Shown here: piece by piece, positions 5,193-11,416 of the stretch
How positions within the stretch are numbered: the first letter of the stretch is position 1
Layout of the letters: the number at the start of each line of letters is the position of its first letter
DNA from: DASQVO01 sp035640715
GTDB taxonomy: Bacteria; Actinomycetota; Actinomycetes; Streptosporangiales; Streptosporangiaceae
Assembly: GCA_035640715.1 (NCBI GenBank)
Contig: DASQVO010000406.1
Span: forward strand, 1 to 11,675
Length of the DNA: 11,675 bases
Reading direction: 5' to 3'
Translations under genes and position numbers: made by a program
The notes under the pieces: generated by a model
Databases searched by the model: none
What the model was told of the DNA's origin: nothing
What the model saw: the letters and a program-made list of their open reading frames with translations, nothing else

Positions 5193-6608
5193 TCATGCCA
5201 ATCCCCCCTGTGCCTGCGGAACGGCAGATCCTTCGGCGGCCCCGGCGGGCAGCCCGAGCTGCCGCTCGATCTGTTCCAGGCTCCTGCCCTTGGTCTCCGG
5301 AATCCACCTGACGGCGAACAGGCAGGCCAGCACCGAGATCCCGGAGAAAATGAAGAAGACCGTGCCGGTCCCCGCGCCGAGCAGCGTGGGGAAGAACTGG
5401 CCGACGAGCAGGTTCCCGGTCCAGTTCGCGAAGGTCGCGACGCCCATGATCGGCCCGCGCACCCGCAGCGGGAACATCTCGCCGAGCAGGATCCAGACCA
5501 TCCCGCCCCAGCTCAGCGAGAAGGAGACCTTGAAGCCAGCCAGGCCGGCGATCGCCAGCCACCCGGCGCCGCCGCTGCTGAACCCGGCGGTGAGGAACAT
5601 CAGGCCGAGCAGGAGCATGCAGGCCGCCATGCCGAGCGCGCCGATGATGAGCGGCCGTCGCCGGCCGGCCCGGTCCACGACGTACACGAGCATGACGATG
5701 GTGACCAGGACGGTCAGGCCGCCAAGCCCGGCGTTGGCCGCGATCGCGGCCACGCTCTTGTAGCCGAGCCTGGTCAGGATCGTCGGCGCGTAGTAGATGA
5801 TCGTGTTGATCCCGCTGATCTGCTGCAGAAACGCGAGCCCGACGCCGATCAGCAGGATCCGGCGCAGCCCGGGCGTGCGCCAGATCGCGGCCAGCTCACC
5901 GCGCCGGCCTGACCCCACGGCGACCCTGCGGATCTCGGCGATCTCGGCCTCGGCCTCGGCCGGGTCGCGGTTGCGTGCCAGGGCGGCGCGGGCCTCGTCC
6001 AGGCGGCCCTGCCGCACCAGCCACCGCGGGCTCTCCGGCTGGAACCACAGCCCGGCGAGCAGCGCCGCTGCCGGCACCAGCGCCAGGCCGAACATCCACC
6101 GCCAGGCGTGTGCGGGGCCCAGCGCGAGGTCGACCAGGTACGCCACCAGGATGCCCGTGGAGATCATGAGCTGGTTGAGCCCGGACAGGCCGCCCCGGCT
6201 GGCGGCCGGGGTGATCTCCGACAGGTATATGGGCACCGATACCGACAGCGCGCCGATGGCCAGGCCCATCACCAGCCGCCCCGTGAGCAAGACCGCCAGC
6301 CCCGGTGCGAGCGACGCCACCAGGGCACCCGCCGCGAACAGGACACCGGAGCCCATCACCACCCGGCGGCGGCCATACCGCTGCGACACGCCGCCGCAGC
6401 CGAGCGCGCCGATCATCGCGCCGAGCAGCAGTGAGCTCGTCACAAAGCCCTCACCGGCGCTGGTCAGCCCGAACTCCGGCTTTATGTACAGCAGCGCGCC
6501 GGCGACGACTCCGAGGTCGTAACCGAACAGCAGTCCGCCCAGGGCGCCAAAGAGATATGTCGACATGCGGACGCGCCGCATCGCTGTCCCGTTCCCTGCG
6601 GTTGTCAA
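5193..6608 (-). CDS. MFS transporter, sugar porter (SP) family
   Basis: Predicted 12-helix inner-membrane proton symporter or facilitator of 471 aa; substrate probably a sugar or sugar acid. Family signatures appear in order: FGYDLGVVAGAL in helix 1, RYGRRR (77-82) in the 2-3 loop, PESPRWLV (191-198) before the central loop, QQISGINTIIYYAPTI (262-277) in helix 7, DRAGRRR (312-318) in the 8-9 loop and PETKGRS (437-443) after helix 12. A longer frame begins at 6659, but the TTG at 6608 is preferred because AAGGAGG (6620-6614) sits 5 nt upstream and no SD precedes the 6659 ATG. A GGCCGG/CCGGCC hairpin lies in the leader (6636-6650). It follows the stub of an FCD regulator on the same strand and lies back to back with the UxaA-family operon, so an original role in importing that pathway's substrate is plausible. 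Confidence 0.9.
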   Translation of the reverse strand: MTTAGNGTAMRRVRMSTYLFGALGGLLFGYDLGVVAGALLYIKPEFGLTSAGEGFVTSSLLLGAMIGALGCGGVSQRYGRRRVVMGSGVLFAAGALVASLAPGLAVLLTGRLVMGLAIGALSVSVPIYLSEITPAASRGGLSGLNQLMISTGILVAYLVDLALGPAHAWRWMFGLALVPAAALLAGLWFQPESPRWLVRQGRLDEARAALARNRDPAEAEAEIAEIRRVAVGSGRRGELAAIWRTPGLRRILLIGVGLAFLQQISGINTIIYYAPTILTRLGYKSVAAIAANAGLGGLTVLVTIVMLVYVVDRAGRRRPLIIGALGMAACMLLLGLMFLTAGFSSGGAGWLAIAGLAGFKVSFSLSWGGMVWILLGEMFPLRVRGPIMGVATFANWTGNLLVGQFFPTLLGAGTGTVFFIFSGISVLACLFAVRWIPETKGRSLEQIERQLGLPAGAAEGSAVPQAQGGLA

Positions 6609-6720
6609 AGCTGCCTCCTTCGCTGCAGGCATCCCGGCCGGAGGCCGGCCATTCATCACCGCACGCTCACCCGGTTGGAGTACCCAGAATCATCCCCGCG
6701 GGATCGGTGCCGCCCCGCGA

Positions 6721-6900
6721 TCACGTGCCGTCGTGCCCGTTCCGGACACGCGCGAAGGCGGCCTGCCGGGCTCCCCGGATATGAGCGGCCGCTGCACGGC
6801 GGGCCGCTGCGGGGTCCGCGGCAAGCAGCGCGTCGAGTATGCGCTGATGTTCACGGCGGGATTTCTCCAGCCGGCCGGGAACACGCAGGGTTAGGCTCAC
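6721..6900 (-). pseudogene. C-terminal stub of a GntR/FadR-type (FCD domain) regulator
   Basis: Reading from about 6900, the frame gives SLTLRVPGRLEKSRREHQRI, then LDALLAADPAAARRAAAAH and IRGARQAAFARVR before TGA at 6721. This is the last part of an FCD ligand-binding domain, including the conserved EH and AH histidines that bind metal in the family. The N-terminal helix-turn-helix and most of the FCD domain, about 160-180 residues, are missing. The sequence upstream changes directly into the 5' region of the UxaA-family operon. A GTG at 6900 could start a 59-aa peptide but no Shine-Dalgarno precedes it. The full gene probably regulated this transporter/lyase locus. Confidence 0.7.
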
Positions 6901-6917
6901 TGGCAAGACCTCTAACC
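6889..6917. promoter_or_regulatory. inverted repeat before the UxaA-family operon
   Basis: GGTTAG (6889-6894) and CTAACC (6912-6917) are perfect 6-bp inverted arms separated by 17 nt, centres 23 bp apart, about two helical turns. They end 3 nt before the Shine-Dalgarno of the small subunit gene. It could be an operator for the missing FCD regulator or another repressor. Short arms make chance occurrence possible. Confidence 0.3.
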
Positions 6918-6931
6918 AGCAGGAGGATCCC

Positions 6932-7240
6932 ATGGCGCAGCTACCTGGCCCCCCGGACTTCCTGGCCCACCATGAGGGCGACGTCGTCGGTGTGGCCGTG
7001 CGCGACCTTGATCCCGGCCCGGCCGAAGGGGCATTCCTACGGGGGCCAGCGTCGGTGAGCGTGGAGCTGCTGGAGGCCATCCCGCTCGGGCACAAGCTCG
7101 CCCTGACCGATATCGCGGAAGGGCAGGACATCATCGAGTACGGGCAGCGGGTCGGCATCGCCACCCGCGACATCGCCCGGGGCGGATACGTCCATGTGCA
7201 CAACGTGAGGAGCGCACGATGGCGCAGCAGCGTGGCCTGA
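6932..7240 (+). CDS. UxaA-family lyase small subunit (SAF domain), SuyA-like
   Basis: 102-aa SAF-domain protein, the small subunit of a two-part UxaA-family lyase. Features: FLAHHEGDVVGVAVRDL at residues 10-26, AIPLGHKLALTDIAEG (49-64), EYGQRVGIA and the closing HVHNVRSARW (88-97). The start is secure: AGGAGG (6921-6926) lies 5 nt before the ATG. The last codons overlap the large-subunit gene by 22 bp, indicating translational coupling. The opening H-x-E-G-D-x-V-G-V-A-V pattern and the HVHNV-x(4)-W ending fit (R)-3-sulfolactate sulfo-lyase alpha (SuyA) better than E. coli-type altronate dehydratase, where the SAF domain is fused to the large part. This comparison is from memory. A split altronate- or galactarate-type dehydratase is the alternative. 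Confidence 0.8.
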   Translation: MAQLPGPPDFLAHHEGDVVGVAVRDLDPGPAEGAFLRGPASVSVELLEAIPLGHKLALTDIAEGQDIIEYGQRVGIATRDIARGGYVHVHNVRSARWRSSVA

Positions 7241-8382
7241 CCGGCTACCGTCGCGAGAACGGCTCGGTCGGAATCCGCAACCACACGGTCATCCTTCCCG
7301 TGGACGACCTGTCCAACGCCGCCGCCGAAGCGGTGGCGCGGGTCGTGCCGGGAACCCTGGCACTCCCCCACGCCTACGGACGGCTGCAGTTCGGCACCGA
7401 TCTGGAGCTGACCTTCCGCACCCTGATCGGCAACGGCTGCAACCCGAACGTCGCCTCGGTGGTAGTGATCGGCATCGAGCCGACCTGGACCGCCCGGGTG
7501 GCCGACGGCATCGCCAAGTCCGGCAAGAAGGTCGAGGGCTTCCCGATTGAGCGCCACGGCGACCTGAAGACCATCGAGCGGGCCGCGCGGGCCGCCGCGA
7601 AGTTCCTGCAGGACGACTCGGAGAAGCAGCGGGAACCGGTCAGCCGGGACGAGATCATGCTGTCGATCAAATGCGGCGAGTCGGACACGACCAGCGGGCT
7701 CGGCTCATGCCCGACCACTGCCGAGGCCGTGGACCGGTGGGTCGACGCGGGCGGCACGGCCCTGTTCGGCGAGACGAGCGAGCTGACCGGCGGCGAGCAC
7801 CTCATCGCCCAGCGCTGCGTCAACGACACGGTGCGCGGGAAGTTCCAGTCGATCTTCGACAGCTACATGGAGATGATCGACCGCGCCGACGCCAACCTGC
7901 TCGGCTCGCAGCCGACCCAGGGCAACATCCGCGGCGGCCTGTCCACCATCGAGGAGAAGGCGATGGGCAACATCGCCAAGACGGGCACCAAGCCGGTGAT
8001 CGGCGCGCTGGAGGCGGCCGAACCGCCAACATCAGGGCCTGGCCTGTACTTCATGGACACCTCGTCGGCGGCCGCCGAATGCATCACGCTGATGGCCGCG
8101 GCCGGGGCGGTGCTGCACCTCTTCCCCACCGGGCAGGGCAACGTGATCGGCAATCCGGTCGAGCCGGTGATCAAGCTGACCGCGAACCCGGTCACCGCCG
8201 GGACCATGGCCGAGCACATCGACCTGGACTGCTCGGGCCTGCTGCGGCGTGAGTACGACCTGCCCACCTCGGGTGACCGCCTCATGGAGGTGGCCGACCG
8301 CACTATCAACGGCCGCCTGACCTGCGCCGAAGTTTTGGGACACCGCGAGTTCGTGCTCACGAAGCTCTACCAGAGCGCGTGA
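7219..8382 (+). CDS. UxaA-family lyase large subunit, SuyB-like sulfo-lyase or altronate-type dehydratase
   Basis: 387-aa catalytic subunit of the UxaA (altronate/galactarate dehydratase) family, which uses an iron centre to eliminate a group from an alpha-hydroxy acid. Landmarks: GYRRENGSVGIRNH (9-22), PHAYGRLQFG (50-59), KCGESDTTSG (151-160), FGETSELTGGE (183-193), GLSTIEEKAMGNIAK (240-254), FPTGQGNVIGNP (302-313) and GHREFVLTKLY near the end. As a SuyB it would split (R)-3-sulfolactate to pyruvate and sulfite together with the small subunit; as a dehydratase it would give a 2-keto-3-deoxy sugar acid. The pattern GNVIGNP followed by a short tail, and the separate small subunit, favour SuyB. 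GAGGAG (7207-7212) lies 6 nt before the ATG. Length is right and no damage is seen, in contrast to the genes on either side. Confidence 0.8.
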   Translation: MAQQRGLTGYRRENGSVGIRNHTVILPVDDLSNAAAEAVARVVPGTLALPHAYGRLQFGTDLELTFRTLIGNGCNPNVASVVVIGIEPTWTARVADGIAKSGKKVEGFPIERHGDLKTIERAARAAAKFLQDDSEKQREPVSRDEIMLSIKCGESDTTSGLGSCPTTAEAVDRWVDAGGTALFGETSELTGGEHLIAQRCVNDTVRGKFQSIFDSYMEMIDRADANLLGSQPTQGNIRGGLSTIEEKAMGNIAKTGTKPVIGALEAAEPPTSGPGLYFMDTSSAAAECITLMAAAGAVLHLFPTGQGNVIGNPVEPVIKLTANPVTAGTMAEHIDLDCSGLLRREYDLPTSGDRLMEVADRTINGRLTCAEVLGHREFVLTKLYQSA

Positions 8383-8680
8383 GGAAGGGGCGGCGGCCGC
8401 TGCGGCCCTGCTGTGGCGGGTGATCGGCGAACTGGACTGCGCAGGCCGGGTCCTGGCAGCGGCCAACGCCGCGCTGCCGGCCCCCGATGACGCGCTGGCC
8501 CGGCTCTGGCAAGCGGCCACCGTACTGCGCGAGCACCGGGGCGACGGGCATTTCGCCGCCCTGGTGACCGCGGGCATCGACGGGTGCGAGGCACTGGTCC
8601 TGCGATGCGCCCTGGACCTGCGGCGAGAGGATGTCCAGCCGGCACGCGGCTGGACCGATGAACAATGGGACAAACGCTGA
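8381..8680 (+). pseudogene. truncated SCO6745-family gene
   Basis: Starting at the stop codon of the large lyase subunit, the frame reads EEGAAAAAALLWRVIGELD, then LARLWQAATVLREHRGDGH, AALVTAGIDGCEALVLR and QPARGWTDEQW. I recognise this as the C-terminal third of the actinobacterial SCO6745 family, which includes SalK-like proteins; members are normally about 270-290 aa. Roughly 170 N-terminal residues are absent and the end (DKR, TGA at 8678) comes some 15 residues early, where the DNA turns AT-rich. The nearest start is GTG 8420 without a Shine-Dalgarno. It is most likely a non-functional remnant cut at both ends, brought next to the lyase operon by deletion or recombination. Confidence 0.6.
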
Positions 8681-8708
8681 CTGAAGGATGGCTACTTTTA
8701 CGAAAAGG

Positions 8709-8735
8709 GTGCCCCCGCCATTCCCGGCGGGGCAC
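8709..8735. terminator. strong hairpin between the SCO6745 remnant and the hydrolase gene
   Basis: GTGCCCCCGCC (8709-8719) pairs with GGCGGGGCAC (8726-8735) with one bulged C and a 6-nt loop. It lies between the end of the lyase transcription unit and the Shine-Dalgarno of the hydrolase (8748-8752), so it can terminate read-through from the lyase operon. A role as a leader structure for the hydrolase mRNA is possible. Confidence 0.5.
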
Positions 8736-8757
8736 AGAAAGGCGAGCGGAGGTCGCG

Positions 8758-9681
8758 GTGACTGAGCCGGCAGACGACGGGACAGCCGATGAGTTTTCCT
8801 CGCTGGCCGAGGTCGCCGACGAGCTCGGGCTGGATCGCCGTGCCATCCCTCGCGTGACCCGGCGGTCCGCCGAGGTCGATGAGGGCCAGCAGCTGAGCTT
8901 CCTAGCCTGGGGCGGGGCAGAGCCTGAGCTGGTGTTCCTGCACGGAGGCGGCCAGAACGCACACACCTGGGATCTCGTCGCGCTCGATCTCGGCCGTCCG
9001 GCGATCGCCATCGACCTGCCCGGGCACGGCCACTCCTCCTGGCGCCCAGACCGCGACTACGGGCCCGTGCGCAACGCCGCCGCGGTGGCGGCCGTGGTCG
9101 AGCAGTTCGCCGGGCACGCCCGCGGCGTGGTGGGCATGTCGCTGGGCGGCCTGACCACGATCCGGCTGGCGAGCACCCGCCCCGACCTGGTACGGCGGGC
9201 AGTGCTGGTCGACGTCACGCCTGGCTCGGCGGAGGCGGCCCAGCGGATGACCAGCGAGCAACGTGGCGCAGTGGAATTGACCCGCGGACCGCGGGCCTTC
9301 GCCAGCCTGGAGGAGATGGTTGAGGCTGCGGTGCGGGCCTCGCCGCGGCGGCCACCTTCTGCTGTCCGCCGCGGCGTCATCCACAATGCCAGGCAGCTGC
9401 CTGACGGGACCTGGGCGTGGCGCTACGACCTGCGCGGCAGCGGGCCAGGCGCACCGCTGCCTGGCTTCCGGCCACTGTGGGATGACCTGGGGACCTTGAC
9501 GATGCCAGTGATGCTGGTGAAGGGCGGCGACAGTGCGTTCGTAACCGCCGCGGACCTGGCCGAGGTCACCAGGCGGCTGCCATCGGTCCGCACCGAAATC
9601 GTGGCCGGTGCGGGCCATGCCGTCCAGAGCGACCAGCCGACGGCGCTCAGCGATCTGATCAGGGACTTCATTCTGTCCTAA
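8758..9681 (+). CDS. alpha/beta hydrolase
   Basis: Predicted soluble alpha/beta-fold hydrolase of 307 aa; substrate unknown. The oxyanion strand-loop FLHGGGQNAHTWD lies near residues 60-72. The nucleophile elbow GMSLGG places Ser128 as nucleophile; His287 in GAGHAVQSDQP is the general base, with Asp258 (KGGDSAFV) or Asp152 (LVDVTPG) as the acid. DLPGHGHS near 87-94 is typical of this superfamily. The frame is open from 8665, but GTG 8758 is chosen because GGAGG (8748-8752) sits 5 nt before it and the longer form would run through the hairpin at 8709-8735. An N-terminal segment of about 45 residues precedes the fold. It appears intact, and its neighbours give no pathway hint. Confidence 0.85.
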   Translation: MTEPADDGTADEFSSLAEVADELGLDRRAIPRVTRRSAEVDEGQQLSFLAWGGAEPELVFLHGGGQNAHTWDLVALDLGRPAIAIDLPGHGHSSWRPDRDYGPVRNAAAVAAVVEQFAGHARGVVGMSLGGLTTIRLASTRPDLVRRAVLVDVTPGSAEAAQRMTSEQRGAVELTRGPRAFASLEEMVEAAVRASPRRPPSAVRRGVIHNARQLPDGTWAWRYDLRGSGPGAPLPGFRPLWDDLGTLTMPVMLVKGGDSAFVTAADLAEVTRRLPSVRTEIVAGAGHAVQSDQPTALSDLIRDFILS

Positions 9682-9693
9682 ATGCCACCGGCA

Positions 9694-9712
9694 AGCTGCT
9701 GCGGCGGCAGCT
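9694..9712. terminator. short hairpin after the hydrolase gene
   Basis: AGCTGC and GCAGCT (6 bp) enclose a 7-nt loop 13 nt beyond the hydrolase stop. It is positioned like a terminator but the stem is short. Confidence 0.25.
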
Positions 9713-9730
9713 ACGGGCAGGAGGCTGCTT

Positions 9731-9784
9731 ATGACTGAGATCTGGCCCCGATGGGTCGGCTACCGGTCGTGTGCTCGCTCGTAG
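9731..9784 (+). other. possible severed 5' end of a gene (start codon with ideal SD, 17 codons)
   Basis: AGGAGG (9719-9724) lies 6 nt before ATG 9731. The frame reads MTEIWPRWVGYRSCARS and then stops. The good translation start with nothing behind it would fit the 5' stub of a gene cut near 9760, where a fragment on the opposite strand begins. It may also be chance. No family recognised. Confidence 0.2.
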
Positions 9785-9927
9785 ACGCTGATGTGGCGCC
9801 AGCTGGCGGCGGTGTAGGGCTCGCCGTTCCAGCCTCCCCATCGTTCCCGTAGCCGGAGCGCGGCGATGCGGGCCATGAGGTCGAACTCGGGCGGGTGGGC
9901 CAGGCGGGCGAGGCCGAACAGGTCGCA
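9760..9927 (-). pseudogene. unidentified C-terminal gene fragment
   Basis: On the minus strand the frame open from 9927 reads LFGLARLAHPPEFDLMARIA, ALRLRERWGGWNGEPYTAAS and WRHISVYERAHDR before TAG at 9760. Composition and codon use look like a real protein end of about 55 residues rich in Trp and Arg. A TGA in the same frame at 9928-9930 and the absence of any start show that it lacks its 5' part. It runs head-on into the TPR fragment, overlapping it at 9895-9927, so a junction between unrelated sequences must lie there. I do not recognise the family. Confidence 0.4.
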
Positions 9928-10551
9928 TCAGCGCTGCTACGGCGCGCCGGCCTGCGGCGGGAGCTTCTGCTCCCCGGCCAGCTTGATGACCTGCGGGCGG
10001 CGCTGCGCCTGGCGGGTGCTGCGACCAAGGTCCGGGCACAGGTCCTCGCCCAGCTCTGCTGGGCGCTGAGACGCGAGGACCGTCACCAGGAGGCCGAACA
10101 GCTCGCCGGGGAGCTGCGCTCGCTGGCCGGACGGCTGGGTGACGAGGAACTCGAGGCCGAATCCGTGCTGCTGGTGGCCGCGGTCGGGGCGCACAAAGGC
10201 GAGGACACCCTGGCCGAGCTGCAACGCGCGCGGGATAAAGCGGCGAGCATCGGCAGCGGGCATCTGCAGGCGTGGGCTTATCTCACGGCCAGCCACGTGC
10301 TGGAGGGGCGCGGCAGCCATGAGCGTGCCATCCAAGCCGGCTGGGACGGCCTGGCCCGGACCAGGCAGCTGGACCTGGCCCGGCAGATAGCAGCCCCCAT
10401 CGCCGGGAACCTGGCCGAGTCGCTGACCTCCGCAGGGCGCTGGGATGATGCGCTGGAGATCCTGGACGAGATCCTCGGAAAGATTGGGGTGGCCTCCCGG
10501 GGCGAGGCCGCCGCCGCCGCGCACCGGCTGCACCTGTTCGATCAGCCCTGA
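9895..10551 (+). pseudogene. TPR-region fragment of a LuxR/LAL (MalT-like) regulator
   Basis: This 218-codon frame encodes Ala/Leu-rich helical pairs typical of the TPR section of large ATP-binding LuxR regulators: AGEAEQVASALLRRAG, VLAQLCWALRREDRHQEAEQ, ERAIQAGWDGLARTRQLDLA and NLAESLTSAGRWDDALEIL. Full-length relatives have about 900-1000 residues, with an AAA/P-loop part before this region and a LuxR helix-turn-helix after it. Here neither is present: the frame opens without a Shine-Dalgarno at GTG 9895 and ends at HLFDQP, TGA 10549. It is therefore an internal piece of a larger gene. A stand-alone TPR protein is possible but unlikely given the broken neighbours on both sides. Confidence 0.55.
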
Positions 10552-10562
10552 CCGTTCGCGTG

Positions 10563-10730
10563 ATCTCACCATCGATCCGCTGGTCAGGCGACGACGGGCT
10601 CATCACCTAGTCGCTGCACGGCCCCTCCGGGTCCTACCGCGAGATCGTCGGCGTGCGCCAGCATGACGGCTGGCTGTACCTCGGCAGCTTGTATGAGACG
10701 GCGGTGGGCCGGGTGCCCGTCCCGGCCTAA
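10563..10730 (+). pseudogene. C-terminal remnant of a strictosidine synthase/SMP-30-like protein with internal stop
   Basis: After an in-frame TAG at 10608 the frame reads SLHGPSGSYREIVGVRQHDG and WLYLGSLYETAVGRVPVPA, ending at TAA 10728. HGPSG-x-Y and VR-x-HDGWLYLGSL-x-E are the usual last blade and C-terminus of strictosidine-synthase-like beta-propeller proteins (SMP-30/gluconolactonase group). The 15 codons before the TAG (WSGDDGLIT) fit the same blade, so the TAG is a nonsense mutation in what remained. The other blades, about 250 residues, are missing. Confidence 0.6.
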
Positions 10731-11050
10731 GGCCGCGGAAGCGACAGTAATTGCCATGAACTGACCGTCACCTTGCGGAGGCAGCGCCAGCCGGGTTGCC
10801 GTCCCCCCAAGACGCACGACCGCAGGCGGCAAGCGCAGCCCCTGGTGAGCGTGGCGGGCGCTCATGCCGCGCTGGTCCCGGCCGTGGCCGGCCCCGTTTG
10901 GCATGACTCGGTACGTGCCGCCATCATCAAGGGTGAGGTTCCAGACCGCGCGGCGCTCGTCGAACCCGGCCGCCACGACCGGGCAGCCGAAGCGGAGGTG
11001 CGGGCCAAGGCCGCGCCGCTCTGCCGCGCCGGCTAGGAGGTGCAGACGTC
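10731..11050. other. 320-bp stretch without a supportable gene
   Basis: Both strands carry frames with G/C-rich third positions: plus, ending at 11036, containing AGHAALVPAV-like sequence (AGAHAALVPAVAGPVWHDSV); minus, from 10976, containing VWNLTLDDGGTYRVMPNGAG. Neither has a Shine-Dalgarno and I recognise neither. An AGGAGGT at 11036-11042 has no start codon at a usable distance. Given the remnants to its left, this is probably more decayed coding sequence. Confidence 0.3.
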
Positions 11051-11053
11051 GGG

Positions 11054-11069
11054 TAATACGATTGTATTA
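11054..11069. promoter_or_regulatory. palindromic operator over -10 and start codon of the XRE gene
   Basis: TAATAC (11054-11059) and GTATTA (11064-11069) form perfect arms around GATT, and the last base is the A of the ATG. TACGAT (11057-11062) fits a -10 hexamer placed so that transcription would begin at or next to the ATG. Binding of the XRE protein here would block its own promoter, as in many toxin-antitoxin operons. No convincing -35 was found. Confidence 0.5.
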
Positions 11070-11416
11070 TGACACAAGCATCTGACGCTGAAGGACTGCC
11101 GTCGCCGTCTTCGGCGCTTCTGCAGCTTGCCCGGCTCAAGGCCAATATGAGTCAGCGGGAGCTGGCCGAACGTGCTGGGGTCCCGGTCACCATGATCTCG
11201 GCGTATGAGCGCGACCAGCGGCAGCCCACCTTGACGACACTTCTCAGGCTGCTGCACGCGGCCGGATTCGACCTTCGTCTGCATCTGGCGGCCTACGACC
11301 CGCATGACGACATACTGGCGGGGCTGGAGGCAGGCCGCTCGGAAGCCGAGCGGCTCCGTCGGGATCGTCAGCTTCAGGCATGGCGCCAGGCCACCCCTGC
11401 TGAGGATGTGGCGTGA
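11069..11416 (+). CDS. XRE-family HTH protein, probable antitoxin
   Basis: 115-aa protein with a Cro/C1-type helix-turn-helix at about residues 17-72: LARLKANMSQRELAERAGVP, then MISAYERDQRQPTLTTLLRL. A charged C-terminal tail follows (LEAGRSEAERLRRDRQLQAW) that could hold the partner protein. No Shine-Dalgarno lies in range of the ATG. With a -10 6 nt upstream the mRNA is probably leaderless, common in actinobacteria. Its stop overlaps the next start by 4 bp (GTGA), so the two genes are co-translated. Order, size and the self-overlapping palindrome fit a toxin-antitoxin pair with the XRE protein as autorepressor and antitoxin. Confidence 0.8.
   Translation: MTQASDAEGLPSPSSALLQLARLKANMSQRELAERAGVPVTMISAYERDQRQPTLTTLLRLLHAAGFDLRLHLAAYDPHDDILAGLEAGRSEAERLRRDRQLQAWRQATPAEDVA

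Noticed and set aside
5193..5912. Plus-strand extension of the 4713 ORF through the MFS gene
   Set aside because: Gln/Glu/Arg/Pro-rich sequence typical of the antisense of a membrane-protein gene; the MFS frame on the other strand is clearly the real one.
6932..7227. Both lyase genes begin ATGGCGCAG, hinting at a duplication or repeat
   Set aside because: The sequences diverge after nine bases and encode unrelated domains; chance.
6721..7557. Long minus-strand frame of 278 codons containing the FCD stub
   Set aside because: Only the last 59 codons are regulator-like; the rest is antisense to the two lyase genes.
8665..8757. Longer hydrolase start at 8665
   Set aside because: It would translate through the 8709-8735 hairpin and has no Shine-Dalgarno; GTG 8758 has one at the right distance.
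10584..10976. Minus-strand ORF of 130 codons
   Set aside because: Its second half is antisense to the strictosidine-synthase-like remnant, and the first half has no start signal or recognisable family.
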